From the NCBI GenBank assembly GCA_963969395.1, contig OZ017802.1:7504501-7568500 (forward strand): 64,000 nucleotides of DNA, given 5' to 3'. Below the pieces are notes generated by a model, which was given only the letters and a program-made list of their open reading frames with translations, searched no databases and was not told where the DNA came from. This DNA is from Pseudoscleropodium purum. Lineage: Eukaryota; Streptophyta; Bryopsida; Hypnales; Brachytheciaceae. The translations under genes were made by a program, and so were the position numbers. Below are positions 34,090 through 46,768 of the stretch, piece by piece (position 1 is the stretch's first letter; every line of letters begins with the position of its first letter).

Positions 34090-35183
34090 CAGACAAGCAA
34101 CGAGTGTTCCTAAGAGTCAAATGGAAGAGAGAGGGTGGGACTGTGGGAGGTTCTTTTTTTTTCTTGCTACTATGTCAATGACTACAAATTCAACAAAACT
34201 AAAAATTTATGGTTATCCTAAGTCTCAAAACTCTATAGAGAATTAGAATGGAAAGATAGTGGAAGTTGGAAGTTGACTACATGGTGATTTGATGTATAAC
34301 AAATAAACGAATCATTATGAAGCTAATAAATCTTGAAGACACGGTGTGACTTTGTATAGCATTGAATATGTGATGTTTTGAGGTTGAATGATATTTATTT
34401 GTTTATGAAAGTATATATGGGGCTTAAAAAGAAAGAAGGATGATTGCCTTGCAATGGCAAGTACAACACATAATTGATACCCTCTACGATTAATTGATAC
34501 TGATTTCCTTAGAGTATTTGTTAGTCTTCTATTATAGCAATTTTTAAACTAGTGGAACAACAAAATTAAATTTGAACAACAAATTCAAGTATTATAAAAA
34601 TATCATTCAAGAAGATTTTCATTTTATTTAGAAAGCAAAAAATCTTGAAGATTTTAATATTGGAAAAAGTTGATTACAAAGTCTTCAAAGTAATACAAAA
34701 GAAAATGCAATTCATGTATAGTAGAGGGATCTTATTCCATTTCTAGCCCCAATTCCATTTCCTAAAAAGAGCACTTAAACCATCTCTATCGTGTTCATTT
34801 CCAGTTGCAAATCCAAATGCATTGACCAATCAAATTCTAGTTCTCAAGGTCATGTTTCACCCCCAAAGGTCAATTATAAGAATCAACTCAAGTGTATTGT
34901 TTTGTTTTGTATGTTTTGGAAAAACACAATTATAGTGAATTTAAAAATACAATAAAATTGACAAAAAGTCAATCATTTCTAACTTCCTTGTATAAAATTT
35001 TCAAATTCATCACATCAGTCTTCAAAGCTCCCAAGCCTTTAGAAGATTAACGTAACATTCATTGTGTTGATAATATTGCTATGTGATCTTGAAATAAGTG
35101 GTCAATTAATTTACACTTGTTCTTTCAGAGGTTCAGACTTCATTTTCTCTCTTCTTCTAGTAAAAGTTAGTTGAAATTGAATA
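34090..35183. other. AT-rich intergenic DNA, no gene seen
   Basis: I see no coding frame or assignable repeat here beyond general low complexity. Confidence 0.5.
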
Positions 35184-35187
35184 TTAA

Positions 35188-35838
35188 CCCCTAAATACCC
35201 AAGGCCTATTTTGAGCCTCTAGAAATTTGCTCTAAATTGAACAAAAAGTCAACATTTTGATAAGTTGTTTCAACTTTTTTTAAATTGTAATTGTACAAAT
35301 TCAACCAAGACATACTAGAGATCACATAGGAAGAAAATACACAACAATATCAATTATAAGTTCGAAGTTATAAGTTCGAAGATTATAACATTTGGCCATG
35401 AGGGTGTTAAAACTATGAAAAATTTTCAATTCACTTTTCACAAGTCAAACCTAAAAAATTGGTGACCAAAAAAATATGAAGTTTAAGGGCCTAATATGAA
35501 TAACCCCAATCAATTTATGGCTTCTCAAAATCTACTTTACAATTTTTTTAAATGAATTTTGAATGTGATTTTTTCTTCAAGTCTTAGTGTATTTGAGGCT
35601 CATTTATAAGAGCTCTCAACACTACGGGAAGTCAAGATTGCAATGGGTACCCTTGCACAAAATCTTGAATAGAAAAATCACTATCATTTATTTTTAAGAT
35701 TCGATATTTGATGCTAAAACTACACTTCAAGAAGAATCTTTCAAAAATATAAATTACTAAAAATAGCAACTTGGTTAGGTTTTATTTAACTTCAAAGTTT
35801 TGCAAACACCAGATTTTGGTGCCTCGGGCATTTAGGGG
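35188..35838. mobile_element. TTAA-flanked element with 18-bp terminal inverted repeats (651 bp)
   Basis: It is flanked on both sides by TTAA (35184-35187 and 35839-35842). The left end reads CCCCTAAATACCCAAGGC. The right end reverse-complemented reads CCCCTAAATGCCCGAGGC, so 16 of 18 bases match. No transposase frame is present. TTAA duplication and CCC...GGG ends fit a piggyBac-like MITE. It differs internally from the 568-bp family at 8164 and 61806. Confidence 0.65.
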
Positions 35839-36368
35839 TTAAATAAATTCAATGCTTGACAAAATGAGAGTTGTACCTGCTATGTTACTGGTATCCGACA
35901 GTGATTACGGTAGACGACATATATATTTCTCTGCTTTGACACTAAGACCTGACATGGATGGACCTAGTCTAGGACACGAAGGTAGACAAATGAATTGAAG
36001 CTGGCTAGTAGCTCAATCATAAGACCATGACTTCCGTTAACCCTTTGCTTCCGTTAACCCTTCGCTTCCCAGTTACTAGAGTGAAATGAGACGGAACTAC
36101 ACAATATGACCCGCACTCGAAAACAGTTCGGGAAAATCGAAATCTAGACCTGTCCTCGTTGGAAGTGAACCGCATCGTATGTATATCAATCGAGGGTCAC
36201 CAGCTCTTTGGGCCCTACATGCTACACGAAAGGTTGATATACTTATTGCTTTTAAGCCTAGAGAAGTTTAACTATGAGCGACATCGGAGCGCTCTATCCT
36301 ATTTCATAACACAGAATTTAATACTTCTCTGGATGCATGAGTTCCTGTAAAAGTGTCGTACTTGTAGT

Positions 36369-39300
36369 CTAACTTGAGACATCGTCAGTGGCTCCTGTGA
36401 TCTTACGCTTCAACTCCTTGATTTCTGCTGCTAGTTCTTTCCTATTATCCTGAGTGCCCAGGCATAATCCGAGTTAGTTCCTAAGCGAAGCAATCTCTGA
36501 TGAAAACACAAACACCGACACCCAAACACCGACACCCCCAAAGATAGATCCCACCATCTGCTAAGTTCTGAGAAAAAGCATTCCGAGCTGTAAAGTAGAA
36601 AACGGCTTTCTAGCAGCTGAGGGGGCAAAAAATGCACCACAGTTTCATGTCTTGTCAAGGCTAAAAGCCAAAAGAGCATACCTGGAAAAGCAGGTATCGG
36701 TAGACGAACCAAGCAGAGTAGCCAAGGCCAATCAGCTCCATCAAATTAGGAAGCTGGACAGCACAGGAGTACAAGTGAGTCACCACCACCACAATTGTAG
36801 GCACCGCAAACAAATTGGACCAGAGTAAACATTTCAAGGAATCCGCCCGAGGAATGGAAGTCGTACAGAAACTAGACATTGAGCGAGTTACATCACGGTT
36901 CACTGGCTAAAAAAGATTGCCATGCACGCATGAGTGAAGAAGAAACTTTTCAGAAGGCATCAAATCATGTAATACACAATAGTTGTACACCGTCCACAAA
37001 AGACGAAAGAAGATACCAAGGGCAAATTATTGATGGTATTAACAACCGTCGATGAAAACCACAAGGCTATCAGAGCCCCAGAACCAAATATCGCTACGGT
37101 TGACTTATTTCCAACTCCATCCCACTGCACGAACAAAGAGCAATAAATTTCAGAATATTGAAGTACTTATTACAGTTCCTAGTTCACAACTAAAAGCAAA
37201 ATCTGTCACAACCCACCCACATCATGATTCTAATGTCCTTGCGTCAAAAAAAACTTTACACTTAGAAAAGCAGAACCCTTGGCTAAAATGCCCAGAACGA
37301 CAGCTATCAGAATACAGCTCATCAAAAGCCATCAGGCTCTTTAACTACCAATAACATGCTTGACAACGACCTTTACTATACCTCATACTCTGTCCAAAAC
37401 TAACCTTAGCTTTCAAGTCGCTTAACACTTCCTCAGCTTGCTTTACGAACTCTTCACCGGCCTCCTCCGATGCAGCTGCCCTGATGGGCAACAACCGCAC
37501 TCTCGCCAATCCTGCAATATTATAGCACTGTTATCAGATTCAACAAGCAGTTATGTTACTTTACCACTATCTCAGCACGAAAGCATAAGTACAAAATTTT
37601 CATATAGACCTCCATTAAATATCATGCTCCTACTCCATGTCCGTGTGTACTTCATCCTCAACCTCGTCAAACAAATCCAAACTGTACCGTCAGGTTTACT
37701 ATCACATGTCACCAGAAAACTGGCAGAACGCTACCAAATGAGACTAAGTCGCATCACCAATGAGACGTTTCAAGCAGTCAAGCTTCAACATGGTAAGCTG
37801 TTCATCACACATAACTGAATAGTTGCAGACAATTATCCATGAGGAGGCCAGCCTGGGAATAACAAAAGTCATTACCACTGAAAATCAATAGTTCTATGTT
37901 AGGGCCCGGACCCAATTCCAAGTTGGCCCAAATTAGAAACATGAAGCCGACCCAAATCGAACCCAAGCTTTACAATTGGGTCAAGAATAACGGCGAACCA
38001 ACTACAAGCACTTGGGCCCAATCTTTTGGTGCCAAAACATCGTCACGTAAATGGTCACGTAAACGGTCAATCAATGTGATATAAAAGAAAATTGGGTCGG
38101 CTTTCAATATATAGTTTTTGGGTCCAATCGATGGCCCAATTTAAGGATCTAAGCACTCCTATTGGTGAATTTTGGTGGTTTTCAAATCGAGCCAACAATT
38201 GGGCCCTAAAATAAAGTGGTCCTTATTAGTGTTGACAATCAATAGTTCAAGTGAAGTTTCAATTAATTGATAAGTACATAAATCTTAAGAGGAAATTAAA
38301 TTAACATTGTAGTTAAATCATTTTCATTCACAAAAATATTTGAAAAAGTTAAGGACTGAAACGAATATTATTTTTATCATTGTTTCATTGCTGAAATTGT
38401 GTGAATATAATGTATACTAAAAAAATACAGTAATGCGGATTTAAATGTAACTTTGGCATAATGATGTTTTAGAATGAACTCAAAAACACAACGTTCTTCA
38501 TGCAATCCTCAAATATTTTCATTCTCAATAGAATAACCACTCCGATTCTAACGTCCATAGCTGCGATCGCCGTCATCAGCAGGGCCGAGTAATCGTTTTT
38601 AAATGCAACGATTCATTCTGGGACTATGAAAGAGATCATAAAACCAGGCTTAAACCCTTGGAGACATTTCTTGGACATGCCAGAGCAGCTATCCTATACA
38701 TAAGCGATATAATCACATTTCTCGATCTCCGCATTCAAGGACGTTAGGTTAAGGTCTTCACAGAGAAGCGCCTTTCACATGATCGCTTCAAGTTGAATGG
38801 AACCATTCAACAGAGGAAATCGGAGTCCACAGTCTACCGAAAGGACTCGTGCAACCTGCCTTTCGGATTCCATCCACATTAATCACCCTAAATTCCAACA
38901 TCAGCCTTGGCCAAAAGTGTTGACAATCCTCGATTCTCGACAAAACATGCCAACACAGATTGGATCGTCCCATTAGACATTCTTTTTCTAAACGCAAATG
39001 ACGATTCGAAGGTGATCAAAATCAATGTTCAACAAAATGCCTAACCGGTTCACTTACGGAAAAGGAAAGAAAAGAAAGTAAATTAAGACCTCGATCAGCA
39101 GCGAACGGCTCAATTCAACTATCAAGCAAAGATTATCATACGAAATGATGATTCGAAGGTGATCGAAACCAATGTTCAGAACATGCATAACCCCTCCTCT
39201 TAAAAAATTGAAATGAAAAAACTCGTTCAGCAGTGGGCTCAATCCAACAATCAAGAAAAGATTGCTTTTCCAAGTCATTATTTTCTAAACTGTGAAATGG

Positions 39301-40048
39301 CGACTCGAATGTGATCAAAATCAAAGCTTAAACCTCCACTTTACAAGACAAAAGACCCTCGATCAGCAGACGGCTCAATCAAACAATCAAGAAAAGATTA
39401 TCATTCTGTTAAGTCGTTTTTTTCCTAAATGTGAAGTGACAATTCATACGTGATCGAAATCAATCTTCGAGAACACGCATAACACCTCCACTTAAAGAAA
39501 CTACGAAATGAAAGACCTCGATCAGTAGACTACTCAATCTAAAAATCAGGAAAAGATTACAATTCCATTAGTCATCTTTTTCTAAATGAGAAAAGATGAT
39601 TCGAAGTTGATCAAGAACATGCTTAAGCCCCCACTTACGAAAAAAACGAATCAAGAGACCCCGAGCAGCAGACGGCTCAATCAAAAAATTAGGAAAAGGT
39701 AACCATTTCATTAGTCATCTTTCTCTGAATGAGCAATGATGATTCGAAGTTGATCCACTCAAGAACATGTTTAACTCTCCACTTAAGGGAAAAACGAATC
39801 AAGAGACCCCGATCATCAGAGGGCTCAATCAAGCAATCAAATAAATATATCCTCAAAGAAAACTTACGATCTCCGTTCGCCTTGCTGACACCGATCCTCA
39901 GCGATCCACGAAGCGGCGGCGACCTCCTAGCCGATAGAGGCGCGAAAGAAATGCCAGAAGGTGAGCAGTGAGAAACTACAGCCGATGGTGAAGGTAAAAA
40001 CTGCGCAGTGACAGACGAGGCAGCCAGTTGAGCTGCGGCGATCGCCAT
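36369..40048 (-). CDS. CURT1: CURVATURE THYLAKOID 1 (CURT1) family protein, chloroplast precursor
   Basis: CURT1 proteins sit at grana margins, form oligomers and bend the thylakoid membrane. Five exons join in frame: 39868-40048, 37405-37511, 37017-37124, 36682-36753 and 36369-36449, giving 182 residues. Residues 1 to about 75 are a chloroplast transit peptide (MAIAAAQLAASS, Ser/Ala/Arg-rich). The mature part has an acidic N-terminal helix (EFVKQAEEVLSDLKAKWDG) and a first membrane helix (VAIFGSGALIALWFSSTVV). The family signature LMELIGLGYSAWFVYRYLLF forms the second membrane helix, and a charged C-terminal helix follows (NRKELAAEIKELKRKI). All introns are GT-AG with consistent phase. Intron 1 is 2356 bp, far longer than the others, and full of repeats. 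The start has a good context (A at -3, G at +4). The paralogue (A-D) is not resolved. Confidence 0.93.
37895..38236. mobile_element. 342-bp insertion in CURT1 intron 1, flanked by a 12-bp direct repeat
   Basis: AATCAATAGTTC occurs at 37883-37894 and again at 38237-38248, like a target-site duplication. The enclosed DNA is rich in gggccc and ttgggtc motifs. ttagggccc near its left end is mirrored by gggccctaa near 38201, forming a sub-terminal inverted repeat. There is no coding frame. A 12-bp duplication fits a retroposon-like insertion better than most cut-and-paste elements, but the class is open. Confidence 0.55.
38990..39860. repeat. Degenerate 130-165 bp minisatellite in CURT1 intron 1, about six copies
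   Basis: The anchor gattcgaaggtgatcNaa recurs near 39002, 39149, 39302, 39430, 39598 and 39740. Each unit also has gacctcgatcagcagacggctcaatc or a variant and agaaaagattatcatt. The last unit runs into the donor end of CURT1 exon 1. Confidence 0.75.
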
Positions 40049-40237
40049 GCTCGATTCTCGTATTTGAGAAAAATTGTCTCGCAATCCCAAGGTCGATGCT
40101 TTCGAGAGTCGTTGGCTATGGCGCTTAAGGCGCGGCAATCCCAAGGAACTCCACGAGACGAAGGCAGTGAAATAAAATCTCGAACCAGGCGCTGTGTGAA
40201 CGCTGTGTAGACACTAATTACTCCATGAGTTTAGACC

Positions 40238-40244
40238 CTATATA
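40238..40244 (-). promoter_or_regulatory. TATA box of CURT1 (inferred)
   Basis: The minus strand reads AAGTATATAGGG here, about 190 bp upstream of the CURT1 start codon. This would place transcription start near 40207. It is the only good TATA match in the region. Confidence 0.5.
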
Positions 40245-40249
40245 CTTAA

Positions 40250-43200
40250 TCGTGTGTTTTTTACAGTACAGTAGCCTGCGGCTTCATCACACATTCATCC
40301 ATAAGTCAATTATTCGTGATTCAGATGGATGATGTTTTCGAGCCAGGGTTTCCATATAAGTTCGTAGCCTCTCTCCACAATACCTATCTCATGGTGGCTC
40401 CAAGTCGGCGATGGTTGCTGCAACGCACCCTTCTACTCGCGCCGGCAGTTTGTCTGTTGCCTGTTATCTCCTCGAGATGAGATCTGTTTTGATTCCTTGC
40501 TGCTCTGTTTTCTGTTCAGTTGAACCAGCTAATTGTCTCTGCAGTGGTGTATTTCTTACTCTGCTTTACAGGGTTCTGCATATCGTAGGGTTTTGGTTGT
40601 CATCTTTCTGCGTGTGTCTTGGACTATGAGGCTGTACAATGAGGATATCTCTTAATTTTGGTTGAGAGCTTGCTCGCTGATGTAACCAAACCTCCTACTC
40701 ATTCTGAGTGCATCCTTTGTTGTTAGGTTTACGGTTTTGCGGTTTCTCGAAGATAGGTCGAGGGTTCATGTCTGTCAGGCATGTGATGAAACAATTTCGA
40801 ATGGGTAATTTGCGCCTGAATTCCATGATGCAAAACACCTTGGAGAACTGATGCCTCATGGCTTAATTCGTATCATGTCTGGTATGTTAGGGCCTGTGAA
40901 GATTTTTTTGGAATTACCGGCTGATGATTTTACTCAAATCTAAATGCTGAGAACTGGCTGACTGAGGCCTTCACACAGACCTATGTAGCTAGTTCGCCAA
41001 CCTGCCACGACGTGGATAGCACTCGCTATGATCTAACAGCCGACCAGGGTTAGGCGTACAGAGATTTTTACCTCTTGATAGGAAGCCAAGCGGATGCTGA
41101 AAAGCTGTTCCGCATTGGTGCCACTTAGAGTAATTATATTTGTCTGTTTTATAGTTCTAATGTTGGTTTACCTGATGATGATAATCTCCCAAGATAGGAA
41201 GTGCCGTATGACGCTTTACTCTCTGCCCGAACTCTTCCCTACGATTGGATCCGGAATATATTCTTCCGAGTATTTGCGGAAGGTTTGGTATGTGGATAGG
41301 TGAAAAGCAGAGTTGAGTGATTAGACACGGGTTTCTGAGGGTTAGTTCTGATGCTGATATGCAAGTATTTTGCGGTGATGATACCAAAGTGTTTCGGACT
41401 AGAGTTTCTGATCTGGGGTAGTAGCCAGATTTGAAGAAACCACTCTTGGCTGTCTGAGCAATAGACTTATCTGGCACTATAGTACAATAGCCTTAACGAC
41501 ATGCTTGAGTTGTAACATTGTTTGCTTCGTATGAGTCGCTCGGAAGGCTTATGATGATACCGATTATCTGCTACTTATTGGATGGCCTTTGGTCAAATGA
41601 CATGGAACTACCACCAAGAGCTGAGGCCTTCTATTTTCTGTGTTATCCGCGTCCTATCTGTAGAAATATTCCACATAACTTTCTGTACAGTACAAGAGTG
41701 CTACTGCATGTTACATCCCCTTAAGTCCAGCCTCAAGGGTGCAGCCTGTGCCCTCATTGGGAAGCACCTAAATATGGCACTGAAAACAGTTAACAAGGCA
41801 ATGCAGAGAATTGAAGTCACTTCACATCGAAACTTAAATCATTGGCAGGCTCTCCTCTGTTGGAGCCACAATATCTCTTCCATACTTGGAACACAATGAA
41901 GTGCACATAACAGAAAGCATCTCTGCAACCACAGTAATGGTCGTAGTCCTTTACGTCGAAATCCTCATTGGTAACCTGTTCGGCGAGCTTGCACCTGTGC
42001 TTCTCTAAGTGGTTCGATTAAGAGTAAGATCACTTCTTGATTGGTTGGTCACCTATTACTATTTCTGAAAATGAACTGAAGCACATGTTAAACCAATCCA
42101 TATTTGAAACCCAAGTAGCATTTGACAAACTTTATTGTGCGTTTACATTATCTTTAGCCTATTCAATGTCTACCATATATCTATTTTAGGACCATGTCAT
42201 GTTGGTTTAATATCTAATTATAGGGTCAATTTCAAGAGGTCAAGCACTTTTATAGCAAACAACTGTAAGAGAGCGAAGAAACCTGTGACAAAGTAATCTT
42301 GGCTCCACCAAGGAGTAGGTGTAGTGTCCAAGATAACACTCTACGTTATAAAGACTGGAAATTAAATGTGCTAGAAACCTCATTTGTGACTAGCTAGGGG
42401 TTTATAAGGGATCCATACTATGTCTACATTAGTAGATTGAACCCTATACTACTCACTTGAAAAACAAGGGCCTGCAATAAGGCACTCTACATTGTGTTAG
42501 AAATAGCCACGTACTAAGTGCTTTAAAGATGCCCTAAATTGATTTGATTAGTAATATGTGACTTTGAATTGATATTTCAAATAGAAGTGAACCATTCTAC
42601 AATGAAGAGATTAAACTTTGACTTAAGTTACATCCTTCTAACCAAAGATAAATATATCTAAGGTAAGCAAAGATTAAAAAAAAAGACTAAATTTAAAACA
42701 CAATGAAGGGATAATCCTACTTGACTTTCAACTACCAAACCATAAGTGAACTAGAAGATCATCCCTCACAATAATTGTTGTAGACATGATCATTGATCAC
42801 ACAAACTATGTGAATTTTATTGAACATATTATGTAAAAGATAAAGGATTATAATATTCTATAGAAATGGTTGGCAATTGTAGAAAAGTATGTTTTCGTTG
42901 GGAATGTTTTGTATCTTGATGTGGCTCATTTGACCATCAATAATCCTATAACTATAAGATTTAGAGGATAGTTTTGATTTTTAAAAGGAAGAAAATTATT
43001 CCTTCACCAAGAGCTTACCCCTTGAATGACAAATCCACCATCATAATAATCATCCATCACACAATTATCCTTTGATCAAATAAATGTATGTACTCTTCAT
43101 TTCCACAAAGAACCTTGAAAGTCATACATCAAAAACTTTTCTTCTAATAGTGGTTAACTTTTGAACTTCAATTATGACTTTTTAACTAGGAATGAATGAC

Positions 43201-43746
43201 ATTTTTGAAACCCAAAAAGTGAAGAGCAACTCTTAAAGACCTTGATGAAGAATAGACTTACTCAAGCTTTAACTATTGAACTATGAGTGAACTACAAGAT
43301 CATCTTCACTTCCATTAGTGGACATGATCAACATACATAGTAACGTGGCCTTGTTTTTGTCAATCACCTTGTTTTCTTCAAATAACTCACAATCCCATTT
43401 TTCAGTTTCTCTCCAAGCCCAAGTGACCCTCTTCAAAGCTCGCTCAGTTCCACCGCAGTTTCAGGTGCAATTGGGTGAGAATAATTGGTTATTGTTGATG
43501 TTTTGTGAGTTTCAAAAGTCTGTTTTACTGTACATGTAGAGAGAACTCCATTTACTTTCTACTCATTATTTATTTATTTTTAATTTAATGATTGGGGTAC
43601 ATGTACATGTGTATGAGGTGGCCTGTTTGTGACTGTGTCTGGGTTTAATATTATGCCAATAATTCTCAACGATAATGAATGGATTTAACCGAATATCATG
43701 CTGAATTAATGACAGTATAGTTGCATTTGTGAGCTCATTAGAGAAA
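40250..43746. other. Intergenic DNA between CURT1 and the multicopper oxidase, no gene recognised
   Basis: Bases 40390-42000 have balanced composition with short plus-strand frames (for example an ATG frame at 40393 of about 29 codons, and 41582-41899). None matches a family or shows convincing exon structure, though a divergent non-coding transcript from the CURT1 promoter is possible. After 42000 the DNA is AT-rich. Confidence 0.35.
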
Positions 43747-43748
43747 TA

Positions 43749-43829
43749 CTCCCTTTGTTTCAGAAAAAGACCCATGTTTCCTTTGTAAAACACAAAGGAA
43801 ACGCGGGTATTTTTTTGAAACAGAGGGAG
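43749..43829. mobile_element. Stowaway-like MITE (81 bp)
   Basis: It is flanked by TA dinucleotides (43747-43748 and 43830-43831). The left end is CTCCCTTTGTTTCAGAAAAA and the right end is its near inverse, ending TGAAACAGAGGGAG. The CTCCCTCYGTTTC terminal repeat and TA target are typical of Stowaway (Tc1/mariner) MITEs. It lies 527 bp upstream of the multicopper oxidase start codon. Confidence 0.85.
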
Positions 43830-44355
43830 TAACTCTTAGTGAATCCTCTTCTGTGAGTGACCTACCCAACGTACATTATGAGACTGTGTGTAAAAATTGG
43901 TTGTGATTTAGAGAATTCTCCTGTCTGAGTCTGAAAAACGTTCAGGAGAGGCTGAGGTCTCTTCAAATTGAGAGTATCGAAATTGTTCACGCAACTGTAG
44001 CCAGTGCATTTGGCCCGGCTCAGTTAGGATTTGCGTTTGTTACCAATTGCAGTTGAACTGGGAGCTGTCTCTTGTGAAAATATATGGAGTCCTGAGGTGA
44101 GTCTTGAGTGTAGCAACGCCGATCCTGTTAGCAAACGAATCTGTAACAGGAAAAAGGGAACACATTAGCAATGTGAGACTTGAAACATGAGAAACGGTAC
44201 ATGATCTGCTTGCCGAGGGACTGTGGGCAACGTAGTACAGTATGTGACTCGAAAAATCAGTATTAGTTCTTATCGGAGGCTCAAGTTGCTTCGTCATCCT
44301 CTTGCTGATCGATGGCTTGTGATTTCGAGCAGCTGGCTGCGCGCGCGGCGTCACA

Positions 44356-46768
44356 ATGAAGCTCACTGTGCTCTCACTCTTGTTCCTCGCATGGAGCCAT
44401 TGCTGGTTACAACAAATCCTTGTTCAGGCCATTCAACCAGCTGGATCTATCTGCCAAGCCATGGCGCCATCGCCGAAGCTGGAAATGTTCGTTGACCAGT
44501 TGCCCAGATTGGAGAAAATCGATGTCTCGAACGGCATGCCGCTCACTCTAGGAGCCTACAAAATTCAACAGGTGAGCAAGCAATCTGCCAGGTCTCTGTA
44601 AACATTCCGTCACTTGCAACTGTGGCATTGTTACGATGGACGGCTGAATTCCAGATTCGAGTTTTGTGTGTTCTTCTCTGTTTTTCAACAAAAAGTGGTC
44701 TTCAACAATTCTGTATTTTTCTTCAACATCCTATATTCTTTTCCAACATCCTGTATTCTTCTCTAATATCCTGTGTTCTTCTTCAACATCTTGTGTTCTT
44801 CAAAATCCTGTGTTCTTGAGCAGTAACCCCTCAGATGTAATTGAAACACGTTGCAAAATGATTCGAATTGAAAGCTGAGCCAAACAGCAAGGACGCTCTG
44901 GAAGGCTGTTTTTCGTAACTGTGCTTGGTGTGAGGTTGTGCAGAAATTGCACAGGGACTTGCCAAACACGACGCTGTACGCCTACGGCACATCGGCTTCA
45001 ACAGCAACCTACCCAGGCCCAACTCTGGAAGCGATCCAGGACACCCCCGCCCACGTCCGCTGGGAGAATCACATCCACGACTCGTCGCACATGTTCATCG
45101 TGGACACCACCGTGATGTGGGCGGATCCCCGACGCCACGGCGTGCCCGTTGTCACCCACCTCCACGGCGCAGCCGTCGCGAGCGCCTCCGACGGGCACCC
45201 TGAAGCTTGGTTCACCGCCTTTGGAGACCACGGACCGACCTACACAAGCCAAAACTACACGTACCCAAATGCTCAGCAGCCTGCGATGCTGTTTTACCAC
45301 GACCACACTATGGGCATCACGAGGTTGAACATCTTGGCAGGATTGACAGGCCTGTACATCATCCGCCCGAAGACGATTCCCCCGGCGTGGATGCCGACGA
45401 AGCAACACGAAGTGTCGCTGGTGCTGCAAGACAAGGCGATTTACAAGAATGGCTCCGTGAATTTCCCTACGGTCGGGCTGTCGATTGACAATCACCCCCA
45501 CTGGTGCCCGGAGTACTTCGGAGACGTGATTCTAGTAAACGGGAAGGCTTGGCCATACCTTGTAGTCAAACCACGGAAGTACCGGTTTCGGATGGTGAAC
45601 GCCGCGAATGCGCGCTACTTCGAGCTTTCGCTCAGCAACGGAGCTGATTTCGTGCAAATTGGGAGCGATGGCGGACTCCTGGAGCATTCCGTGCATGCGC
45701 AGAGTCTCATTGTTGGACCGGCGGAGAGAGTGGACGTTGTGATCGATTTCTCGACTATGGCTGGTGCGAATGTCACGCTGCAGAACCAGGCGCTAGTTCC
45801 TTACCCGGATGGAGACCCGGTGTTCACGCCGGGATCCACGCGCAGTGTCATGCAATTCAAAGTTTCAAAGGTAGGATCGGAACACCTGCATGCTTAGAGA
45901 ATGATCTGACGCATTCAACAACTTGCTCCTCTTTCATTTACTTGTCGAAAATATGCTTTATGAGATTTAAGGGTTTAGGGTTTTAGGGAATTACGGCAGC
46001 GTCATGCAATTCAAAGTGTCACTGGTGGGATTGAGCACCTGCATGCTTAGAATAATTTGACTCACCTTGTCGAAAACATGCTTTTATCTTGATCGAGAAT
46101 TTAGGGTATACGGTTTTTGGAAATTAGGATTTAGGTGTCTTGCGATTTTCACGTTTCCTTCGTGGTTCTGTGCTGTGTAGGTCGACGATTCGCCAACTTT
46201 CTCACCGCCCATCCCTGACGTGCTTCGCGCACTAGACCTCGAGCTAAACCTCACGAGCGCCCACGCGCGCACTCTCACCATGATCGAGCGCAGCGATGCG
46301 CACGATTTCCCCACAGGATCCCTCCTGTCGAATCTCACCTGGACAGACCCAGTAACAGAGACCCCTTACCTCGGCGCCACAGAGGTTTGGGAGTTCATCA
46401 ATCTCACCCCCGACGCTCACCCCATGCACATCCACCTCGTCAAGTTCAAGGTCCTGAATTTGCAAAAATTCAATCAAACCTTGTTCCAGGAGAATGGGTG
46501 TCACCATTTCGAGGAGGACAACCGAGGCCCCGGGAGTTGTATTCGTGACGATCCCGTGGCGCCCATGGCTTACCACGTCGGGTGGAAGGACACAGTCACG
46601 GCGTTGCCAGGGTTCGTGACGCGCTTGGTGGTGAAATGGAGCTCGGATTCTGGCGATGGCAAGTTCCCGTTTGACGCCACTGCGGCGCCGGGGTACCTGT
46701 GGCACTGCCATATTCTGGATCACGAGGACAACGCCATGATGCGACCCATTAAGGTGGTAATGGTGTAG
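44356..46768 (+). CDS. LPR1-like multicopper oxidase (ferroxidase type)
   Basis: Three exons, 44356-44571, 44944-45870 and 46181-46768, all phase 0, give 576 residues, close to Arabidopsis LPR1 (about 581). Residues 1 to about 25 are a signal peptide (MKLTVLSLLFLAWSHCWL). All four copper-ligand motifs are intact: HLHG at 144-147, YHDHTMG at 190-196, HPMHIH at 461-466, and WHCHILDHEDNAM at 555-567 with Cys557 and the axial Met567 of the type 1 site. This is the CotA/bilirubin-oxidase-like branch. Plant LPR1 is a secreted ferroxidase that oxidises Fe2+ in the cell wall and links phosphate and iron status to root growth. Several NxS/T glycosylation sites are present (NYT, NGS, NVT, NLT). A ferroxidase role is inferred from family. 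The acidic Fe-binding residues were not checked. Confidence 0.92.
44699..44820 (+). repeat. Pyrimidine-rich 20-bp tandem repeat in intron 1 of the multicopper oxidase gene
   Basis: Five to six units of about 16-22 bp follow the pattern ttcttcaacatcctgtgttc with small changes. They lie entirely inside intron 1 (44572-44943). Confidence 0.75.
45845..46130 (+). repeat. Tandem duplication of the exon 2/intron 2 junction
   Basis: Bases 45845-45995 (end of exon 2, donor and early intron) recur in diverged form at 45998-46130. Both contain gtcatgcaattcaaagt, cacctgcatgcttaga, cttgtcgaaaa and a ttaggg-rich tail. In the copy the donor AAAG/GTAGGA has become ACTG/GTGGGA. Confidence 0.75.

Noticed and set aside
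44998..45501. 167-codon minus-strand frame under the multicopper oxidase
   Set aside because: It is antisense to a strongly conserved coding exon and is a codon-bias shadow.
46244..46723. 159-codon minus-strand frame under exon 3 of the multicopper oxidase
   Set aside because: It is a shadow of the HPMHIH and HCH-containing exon.
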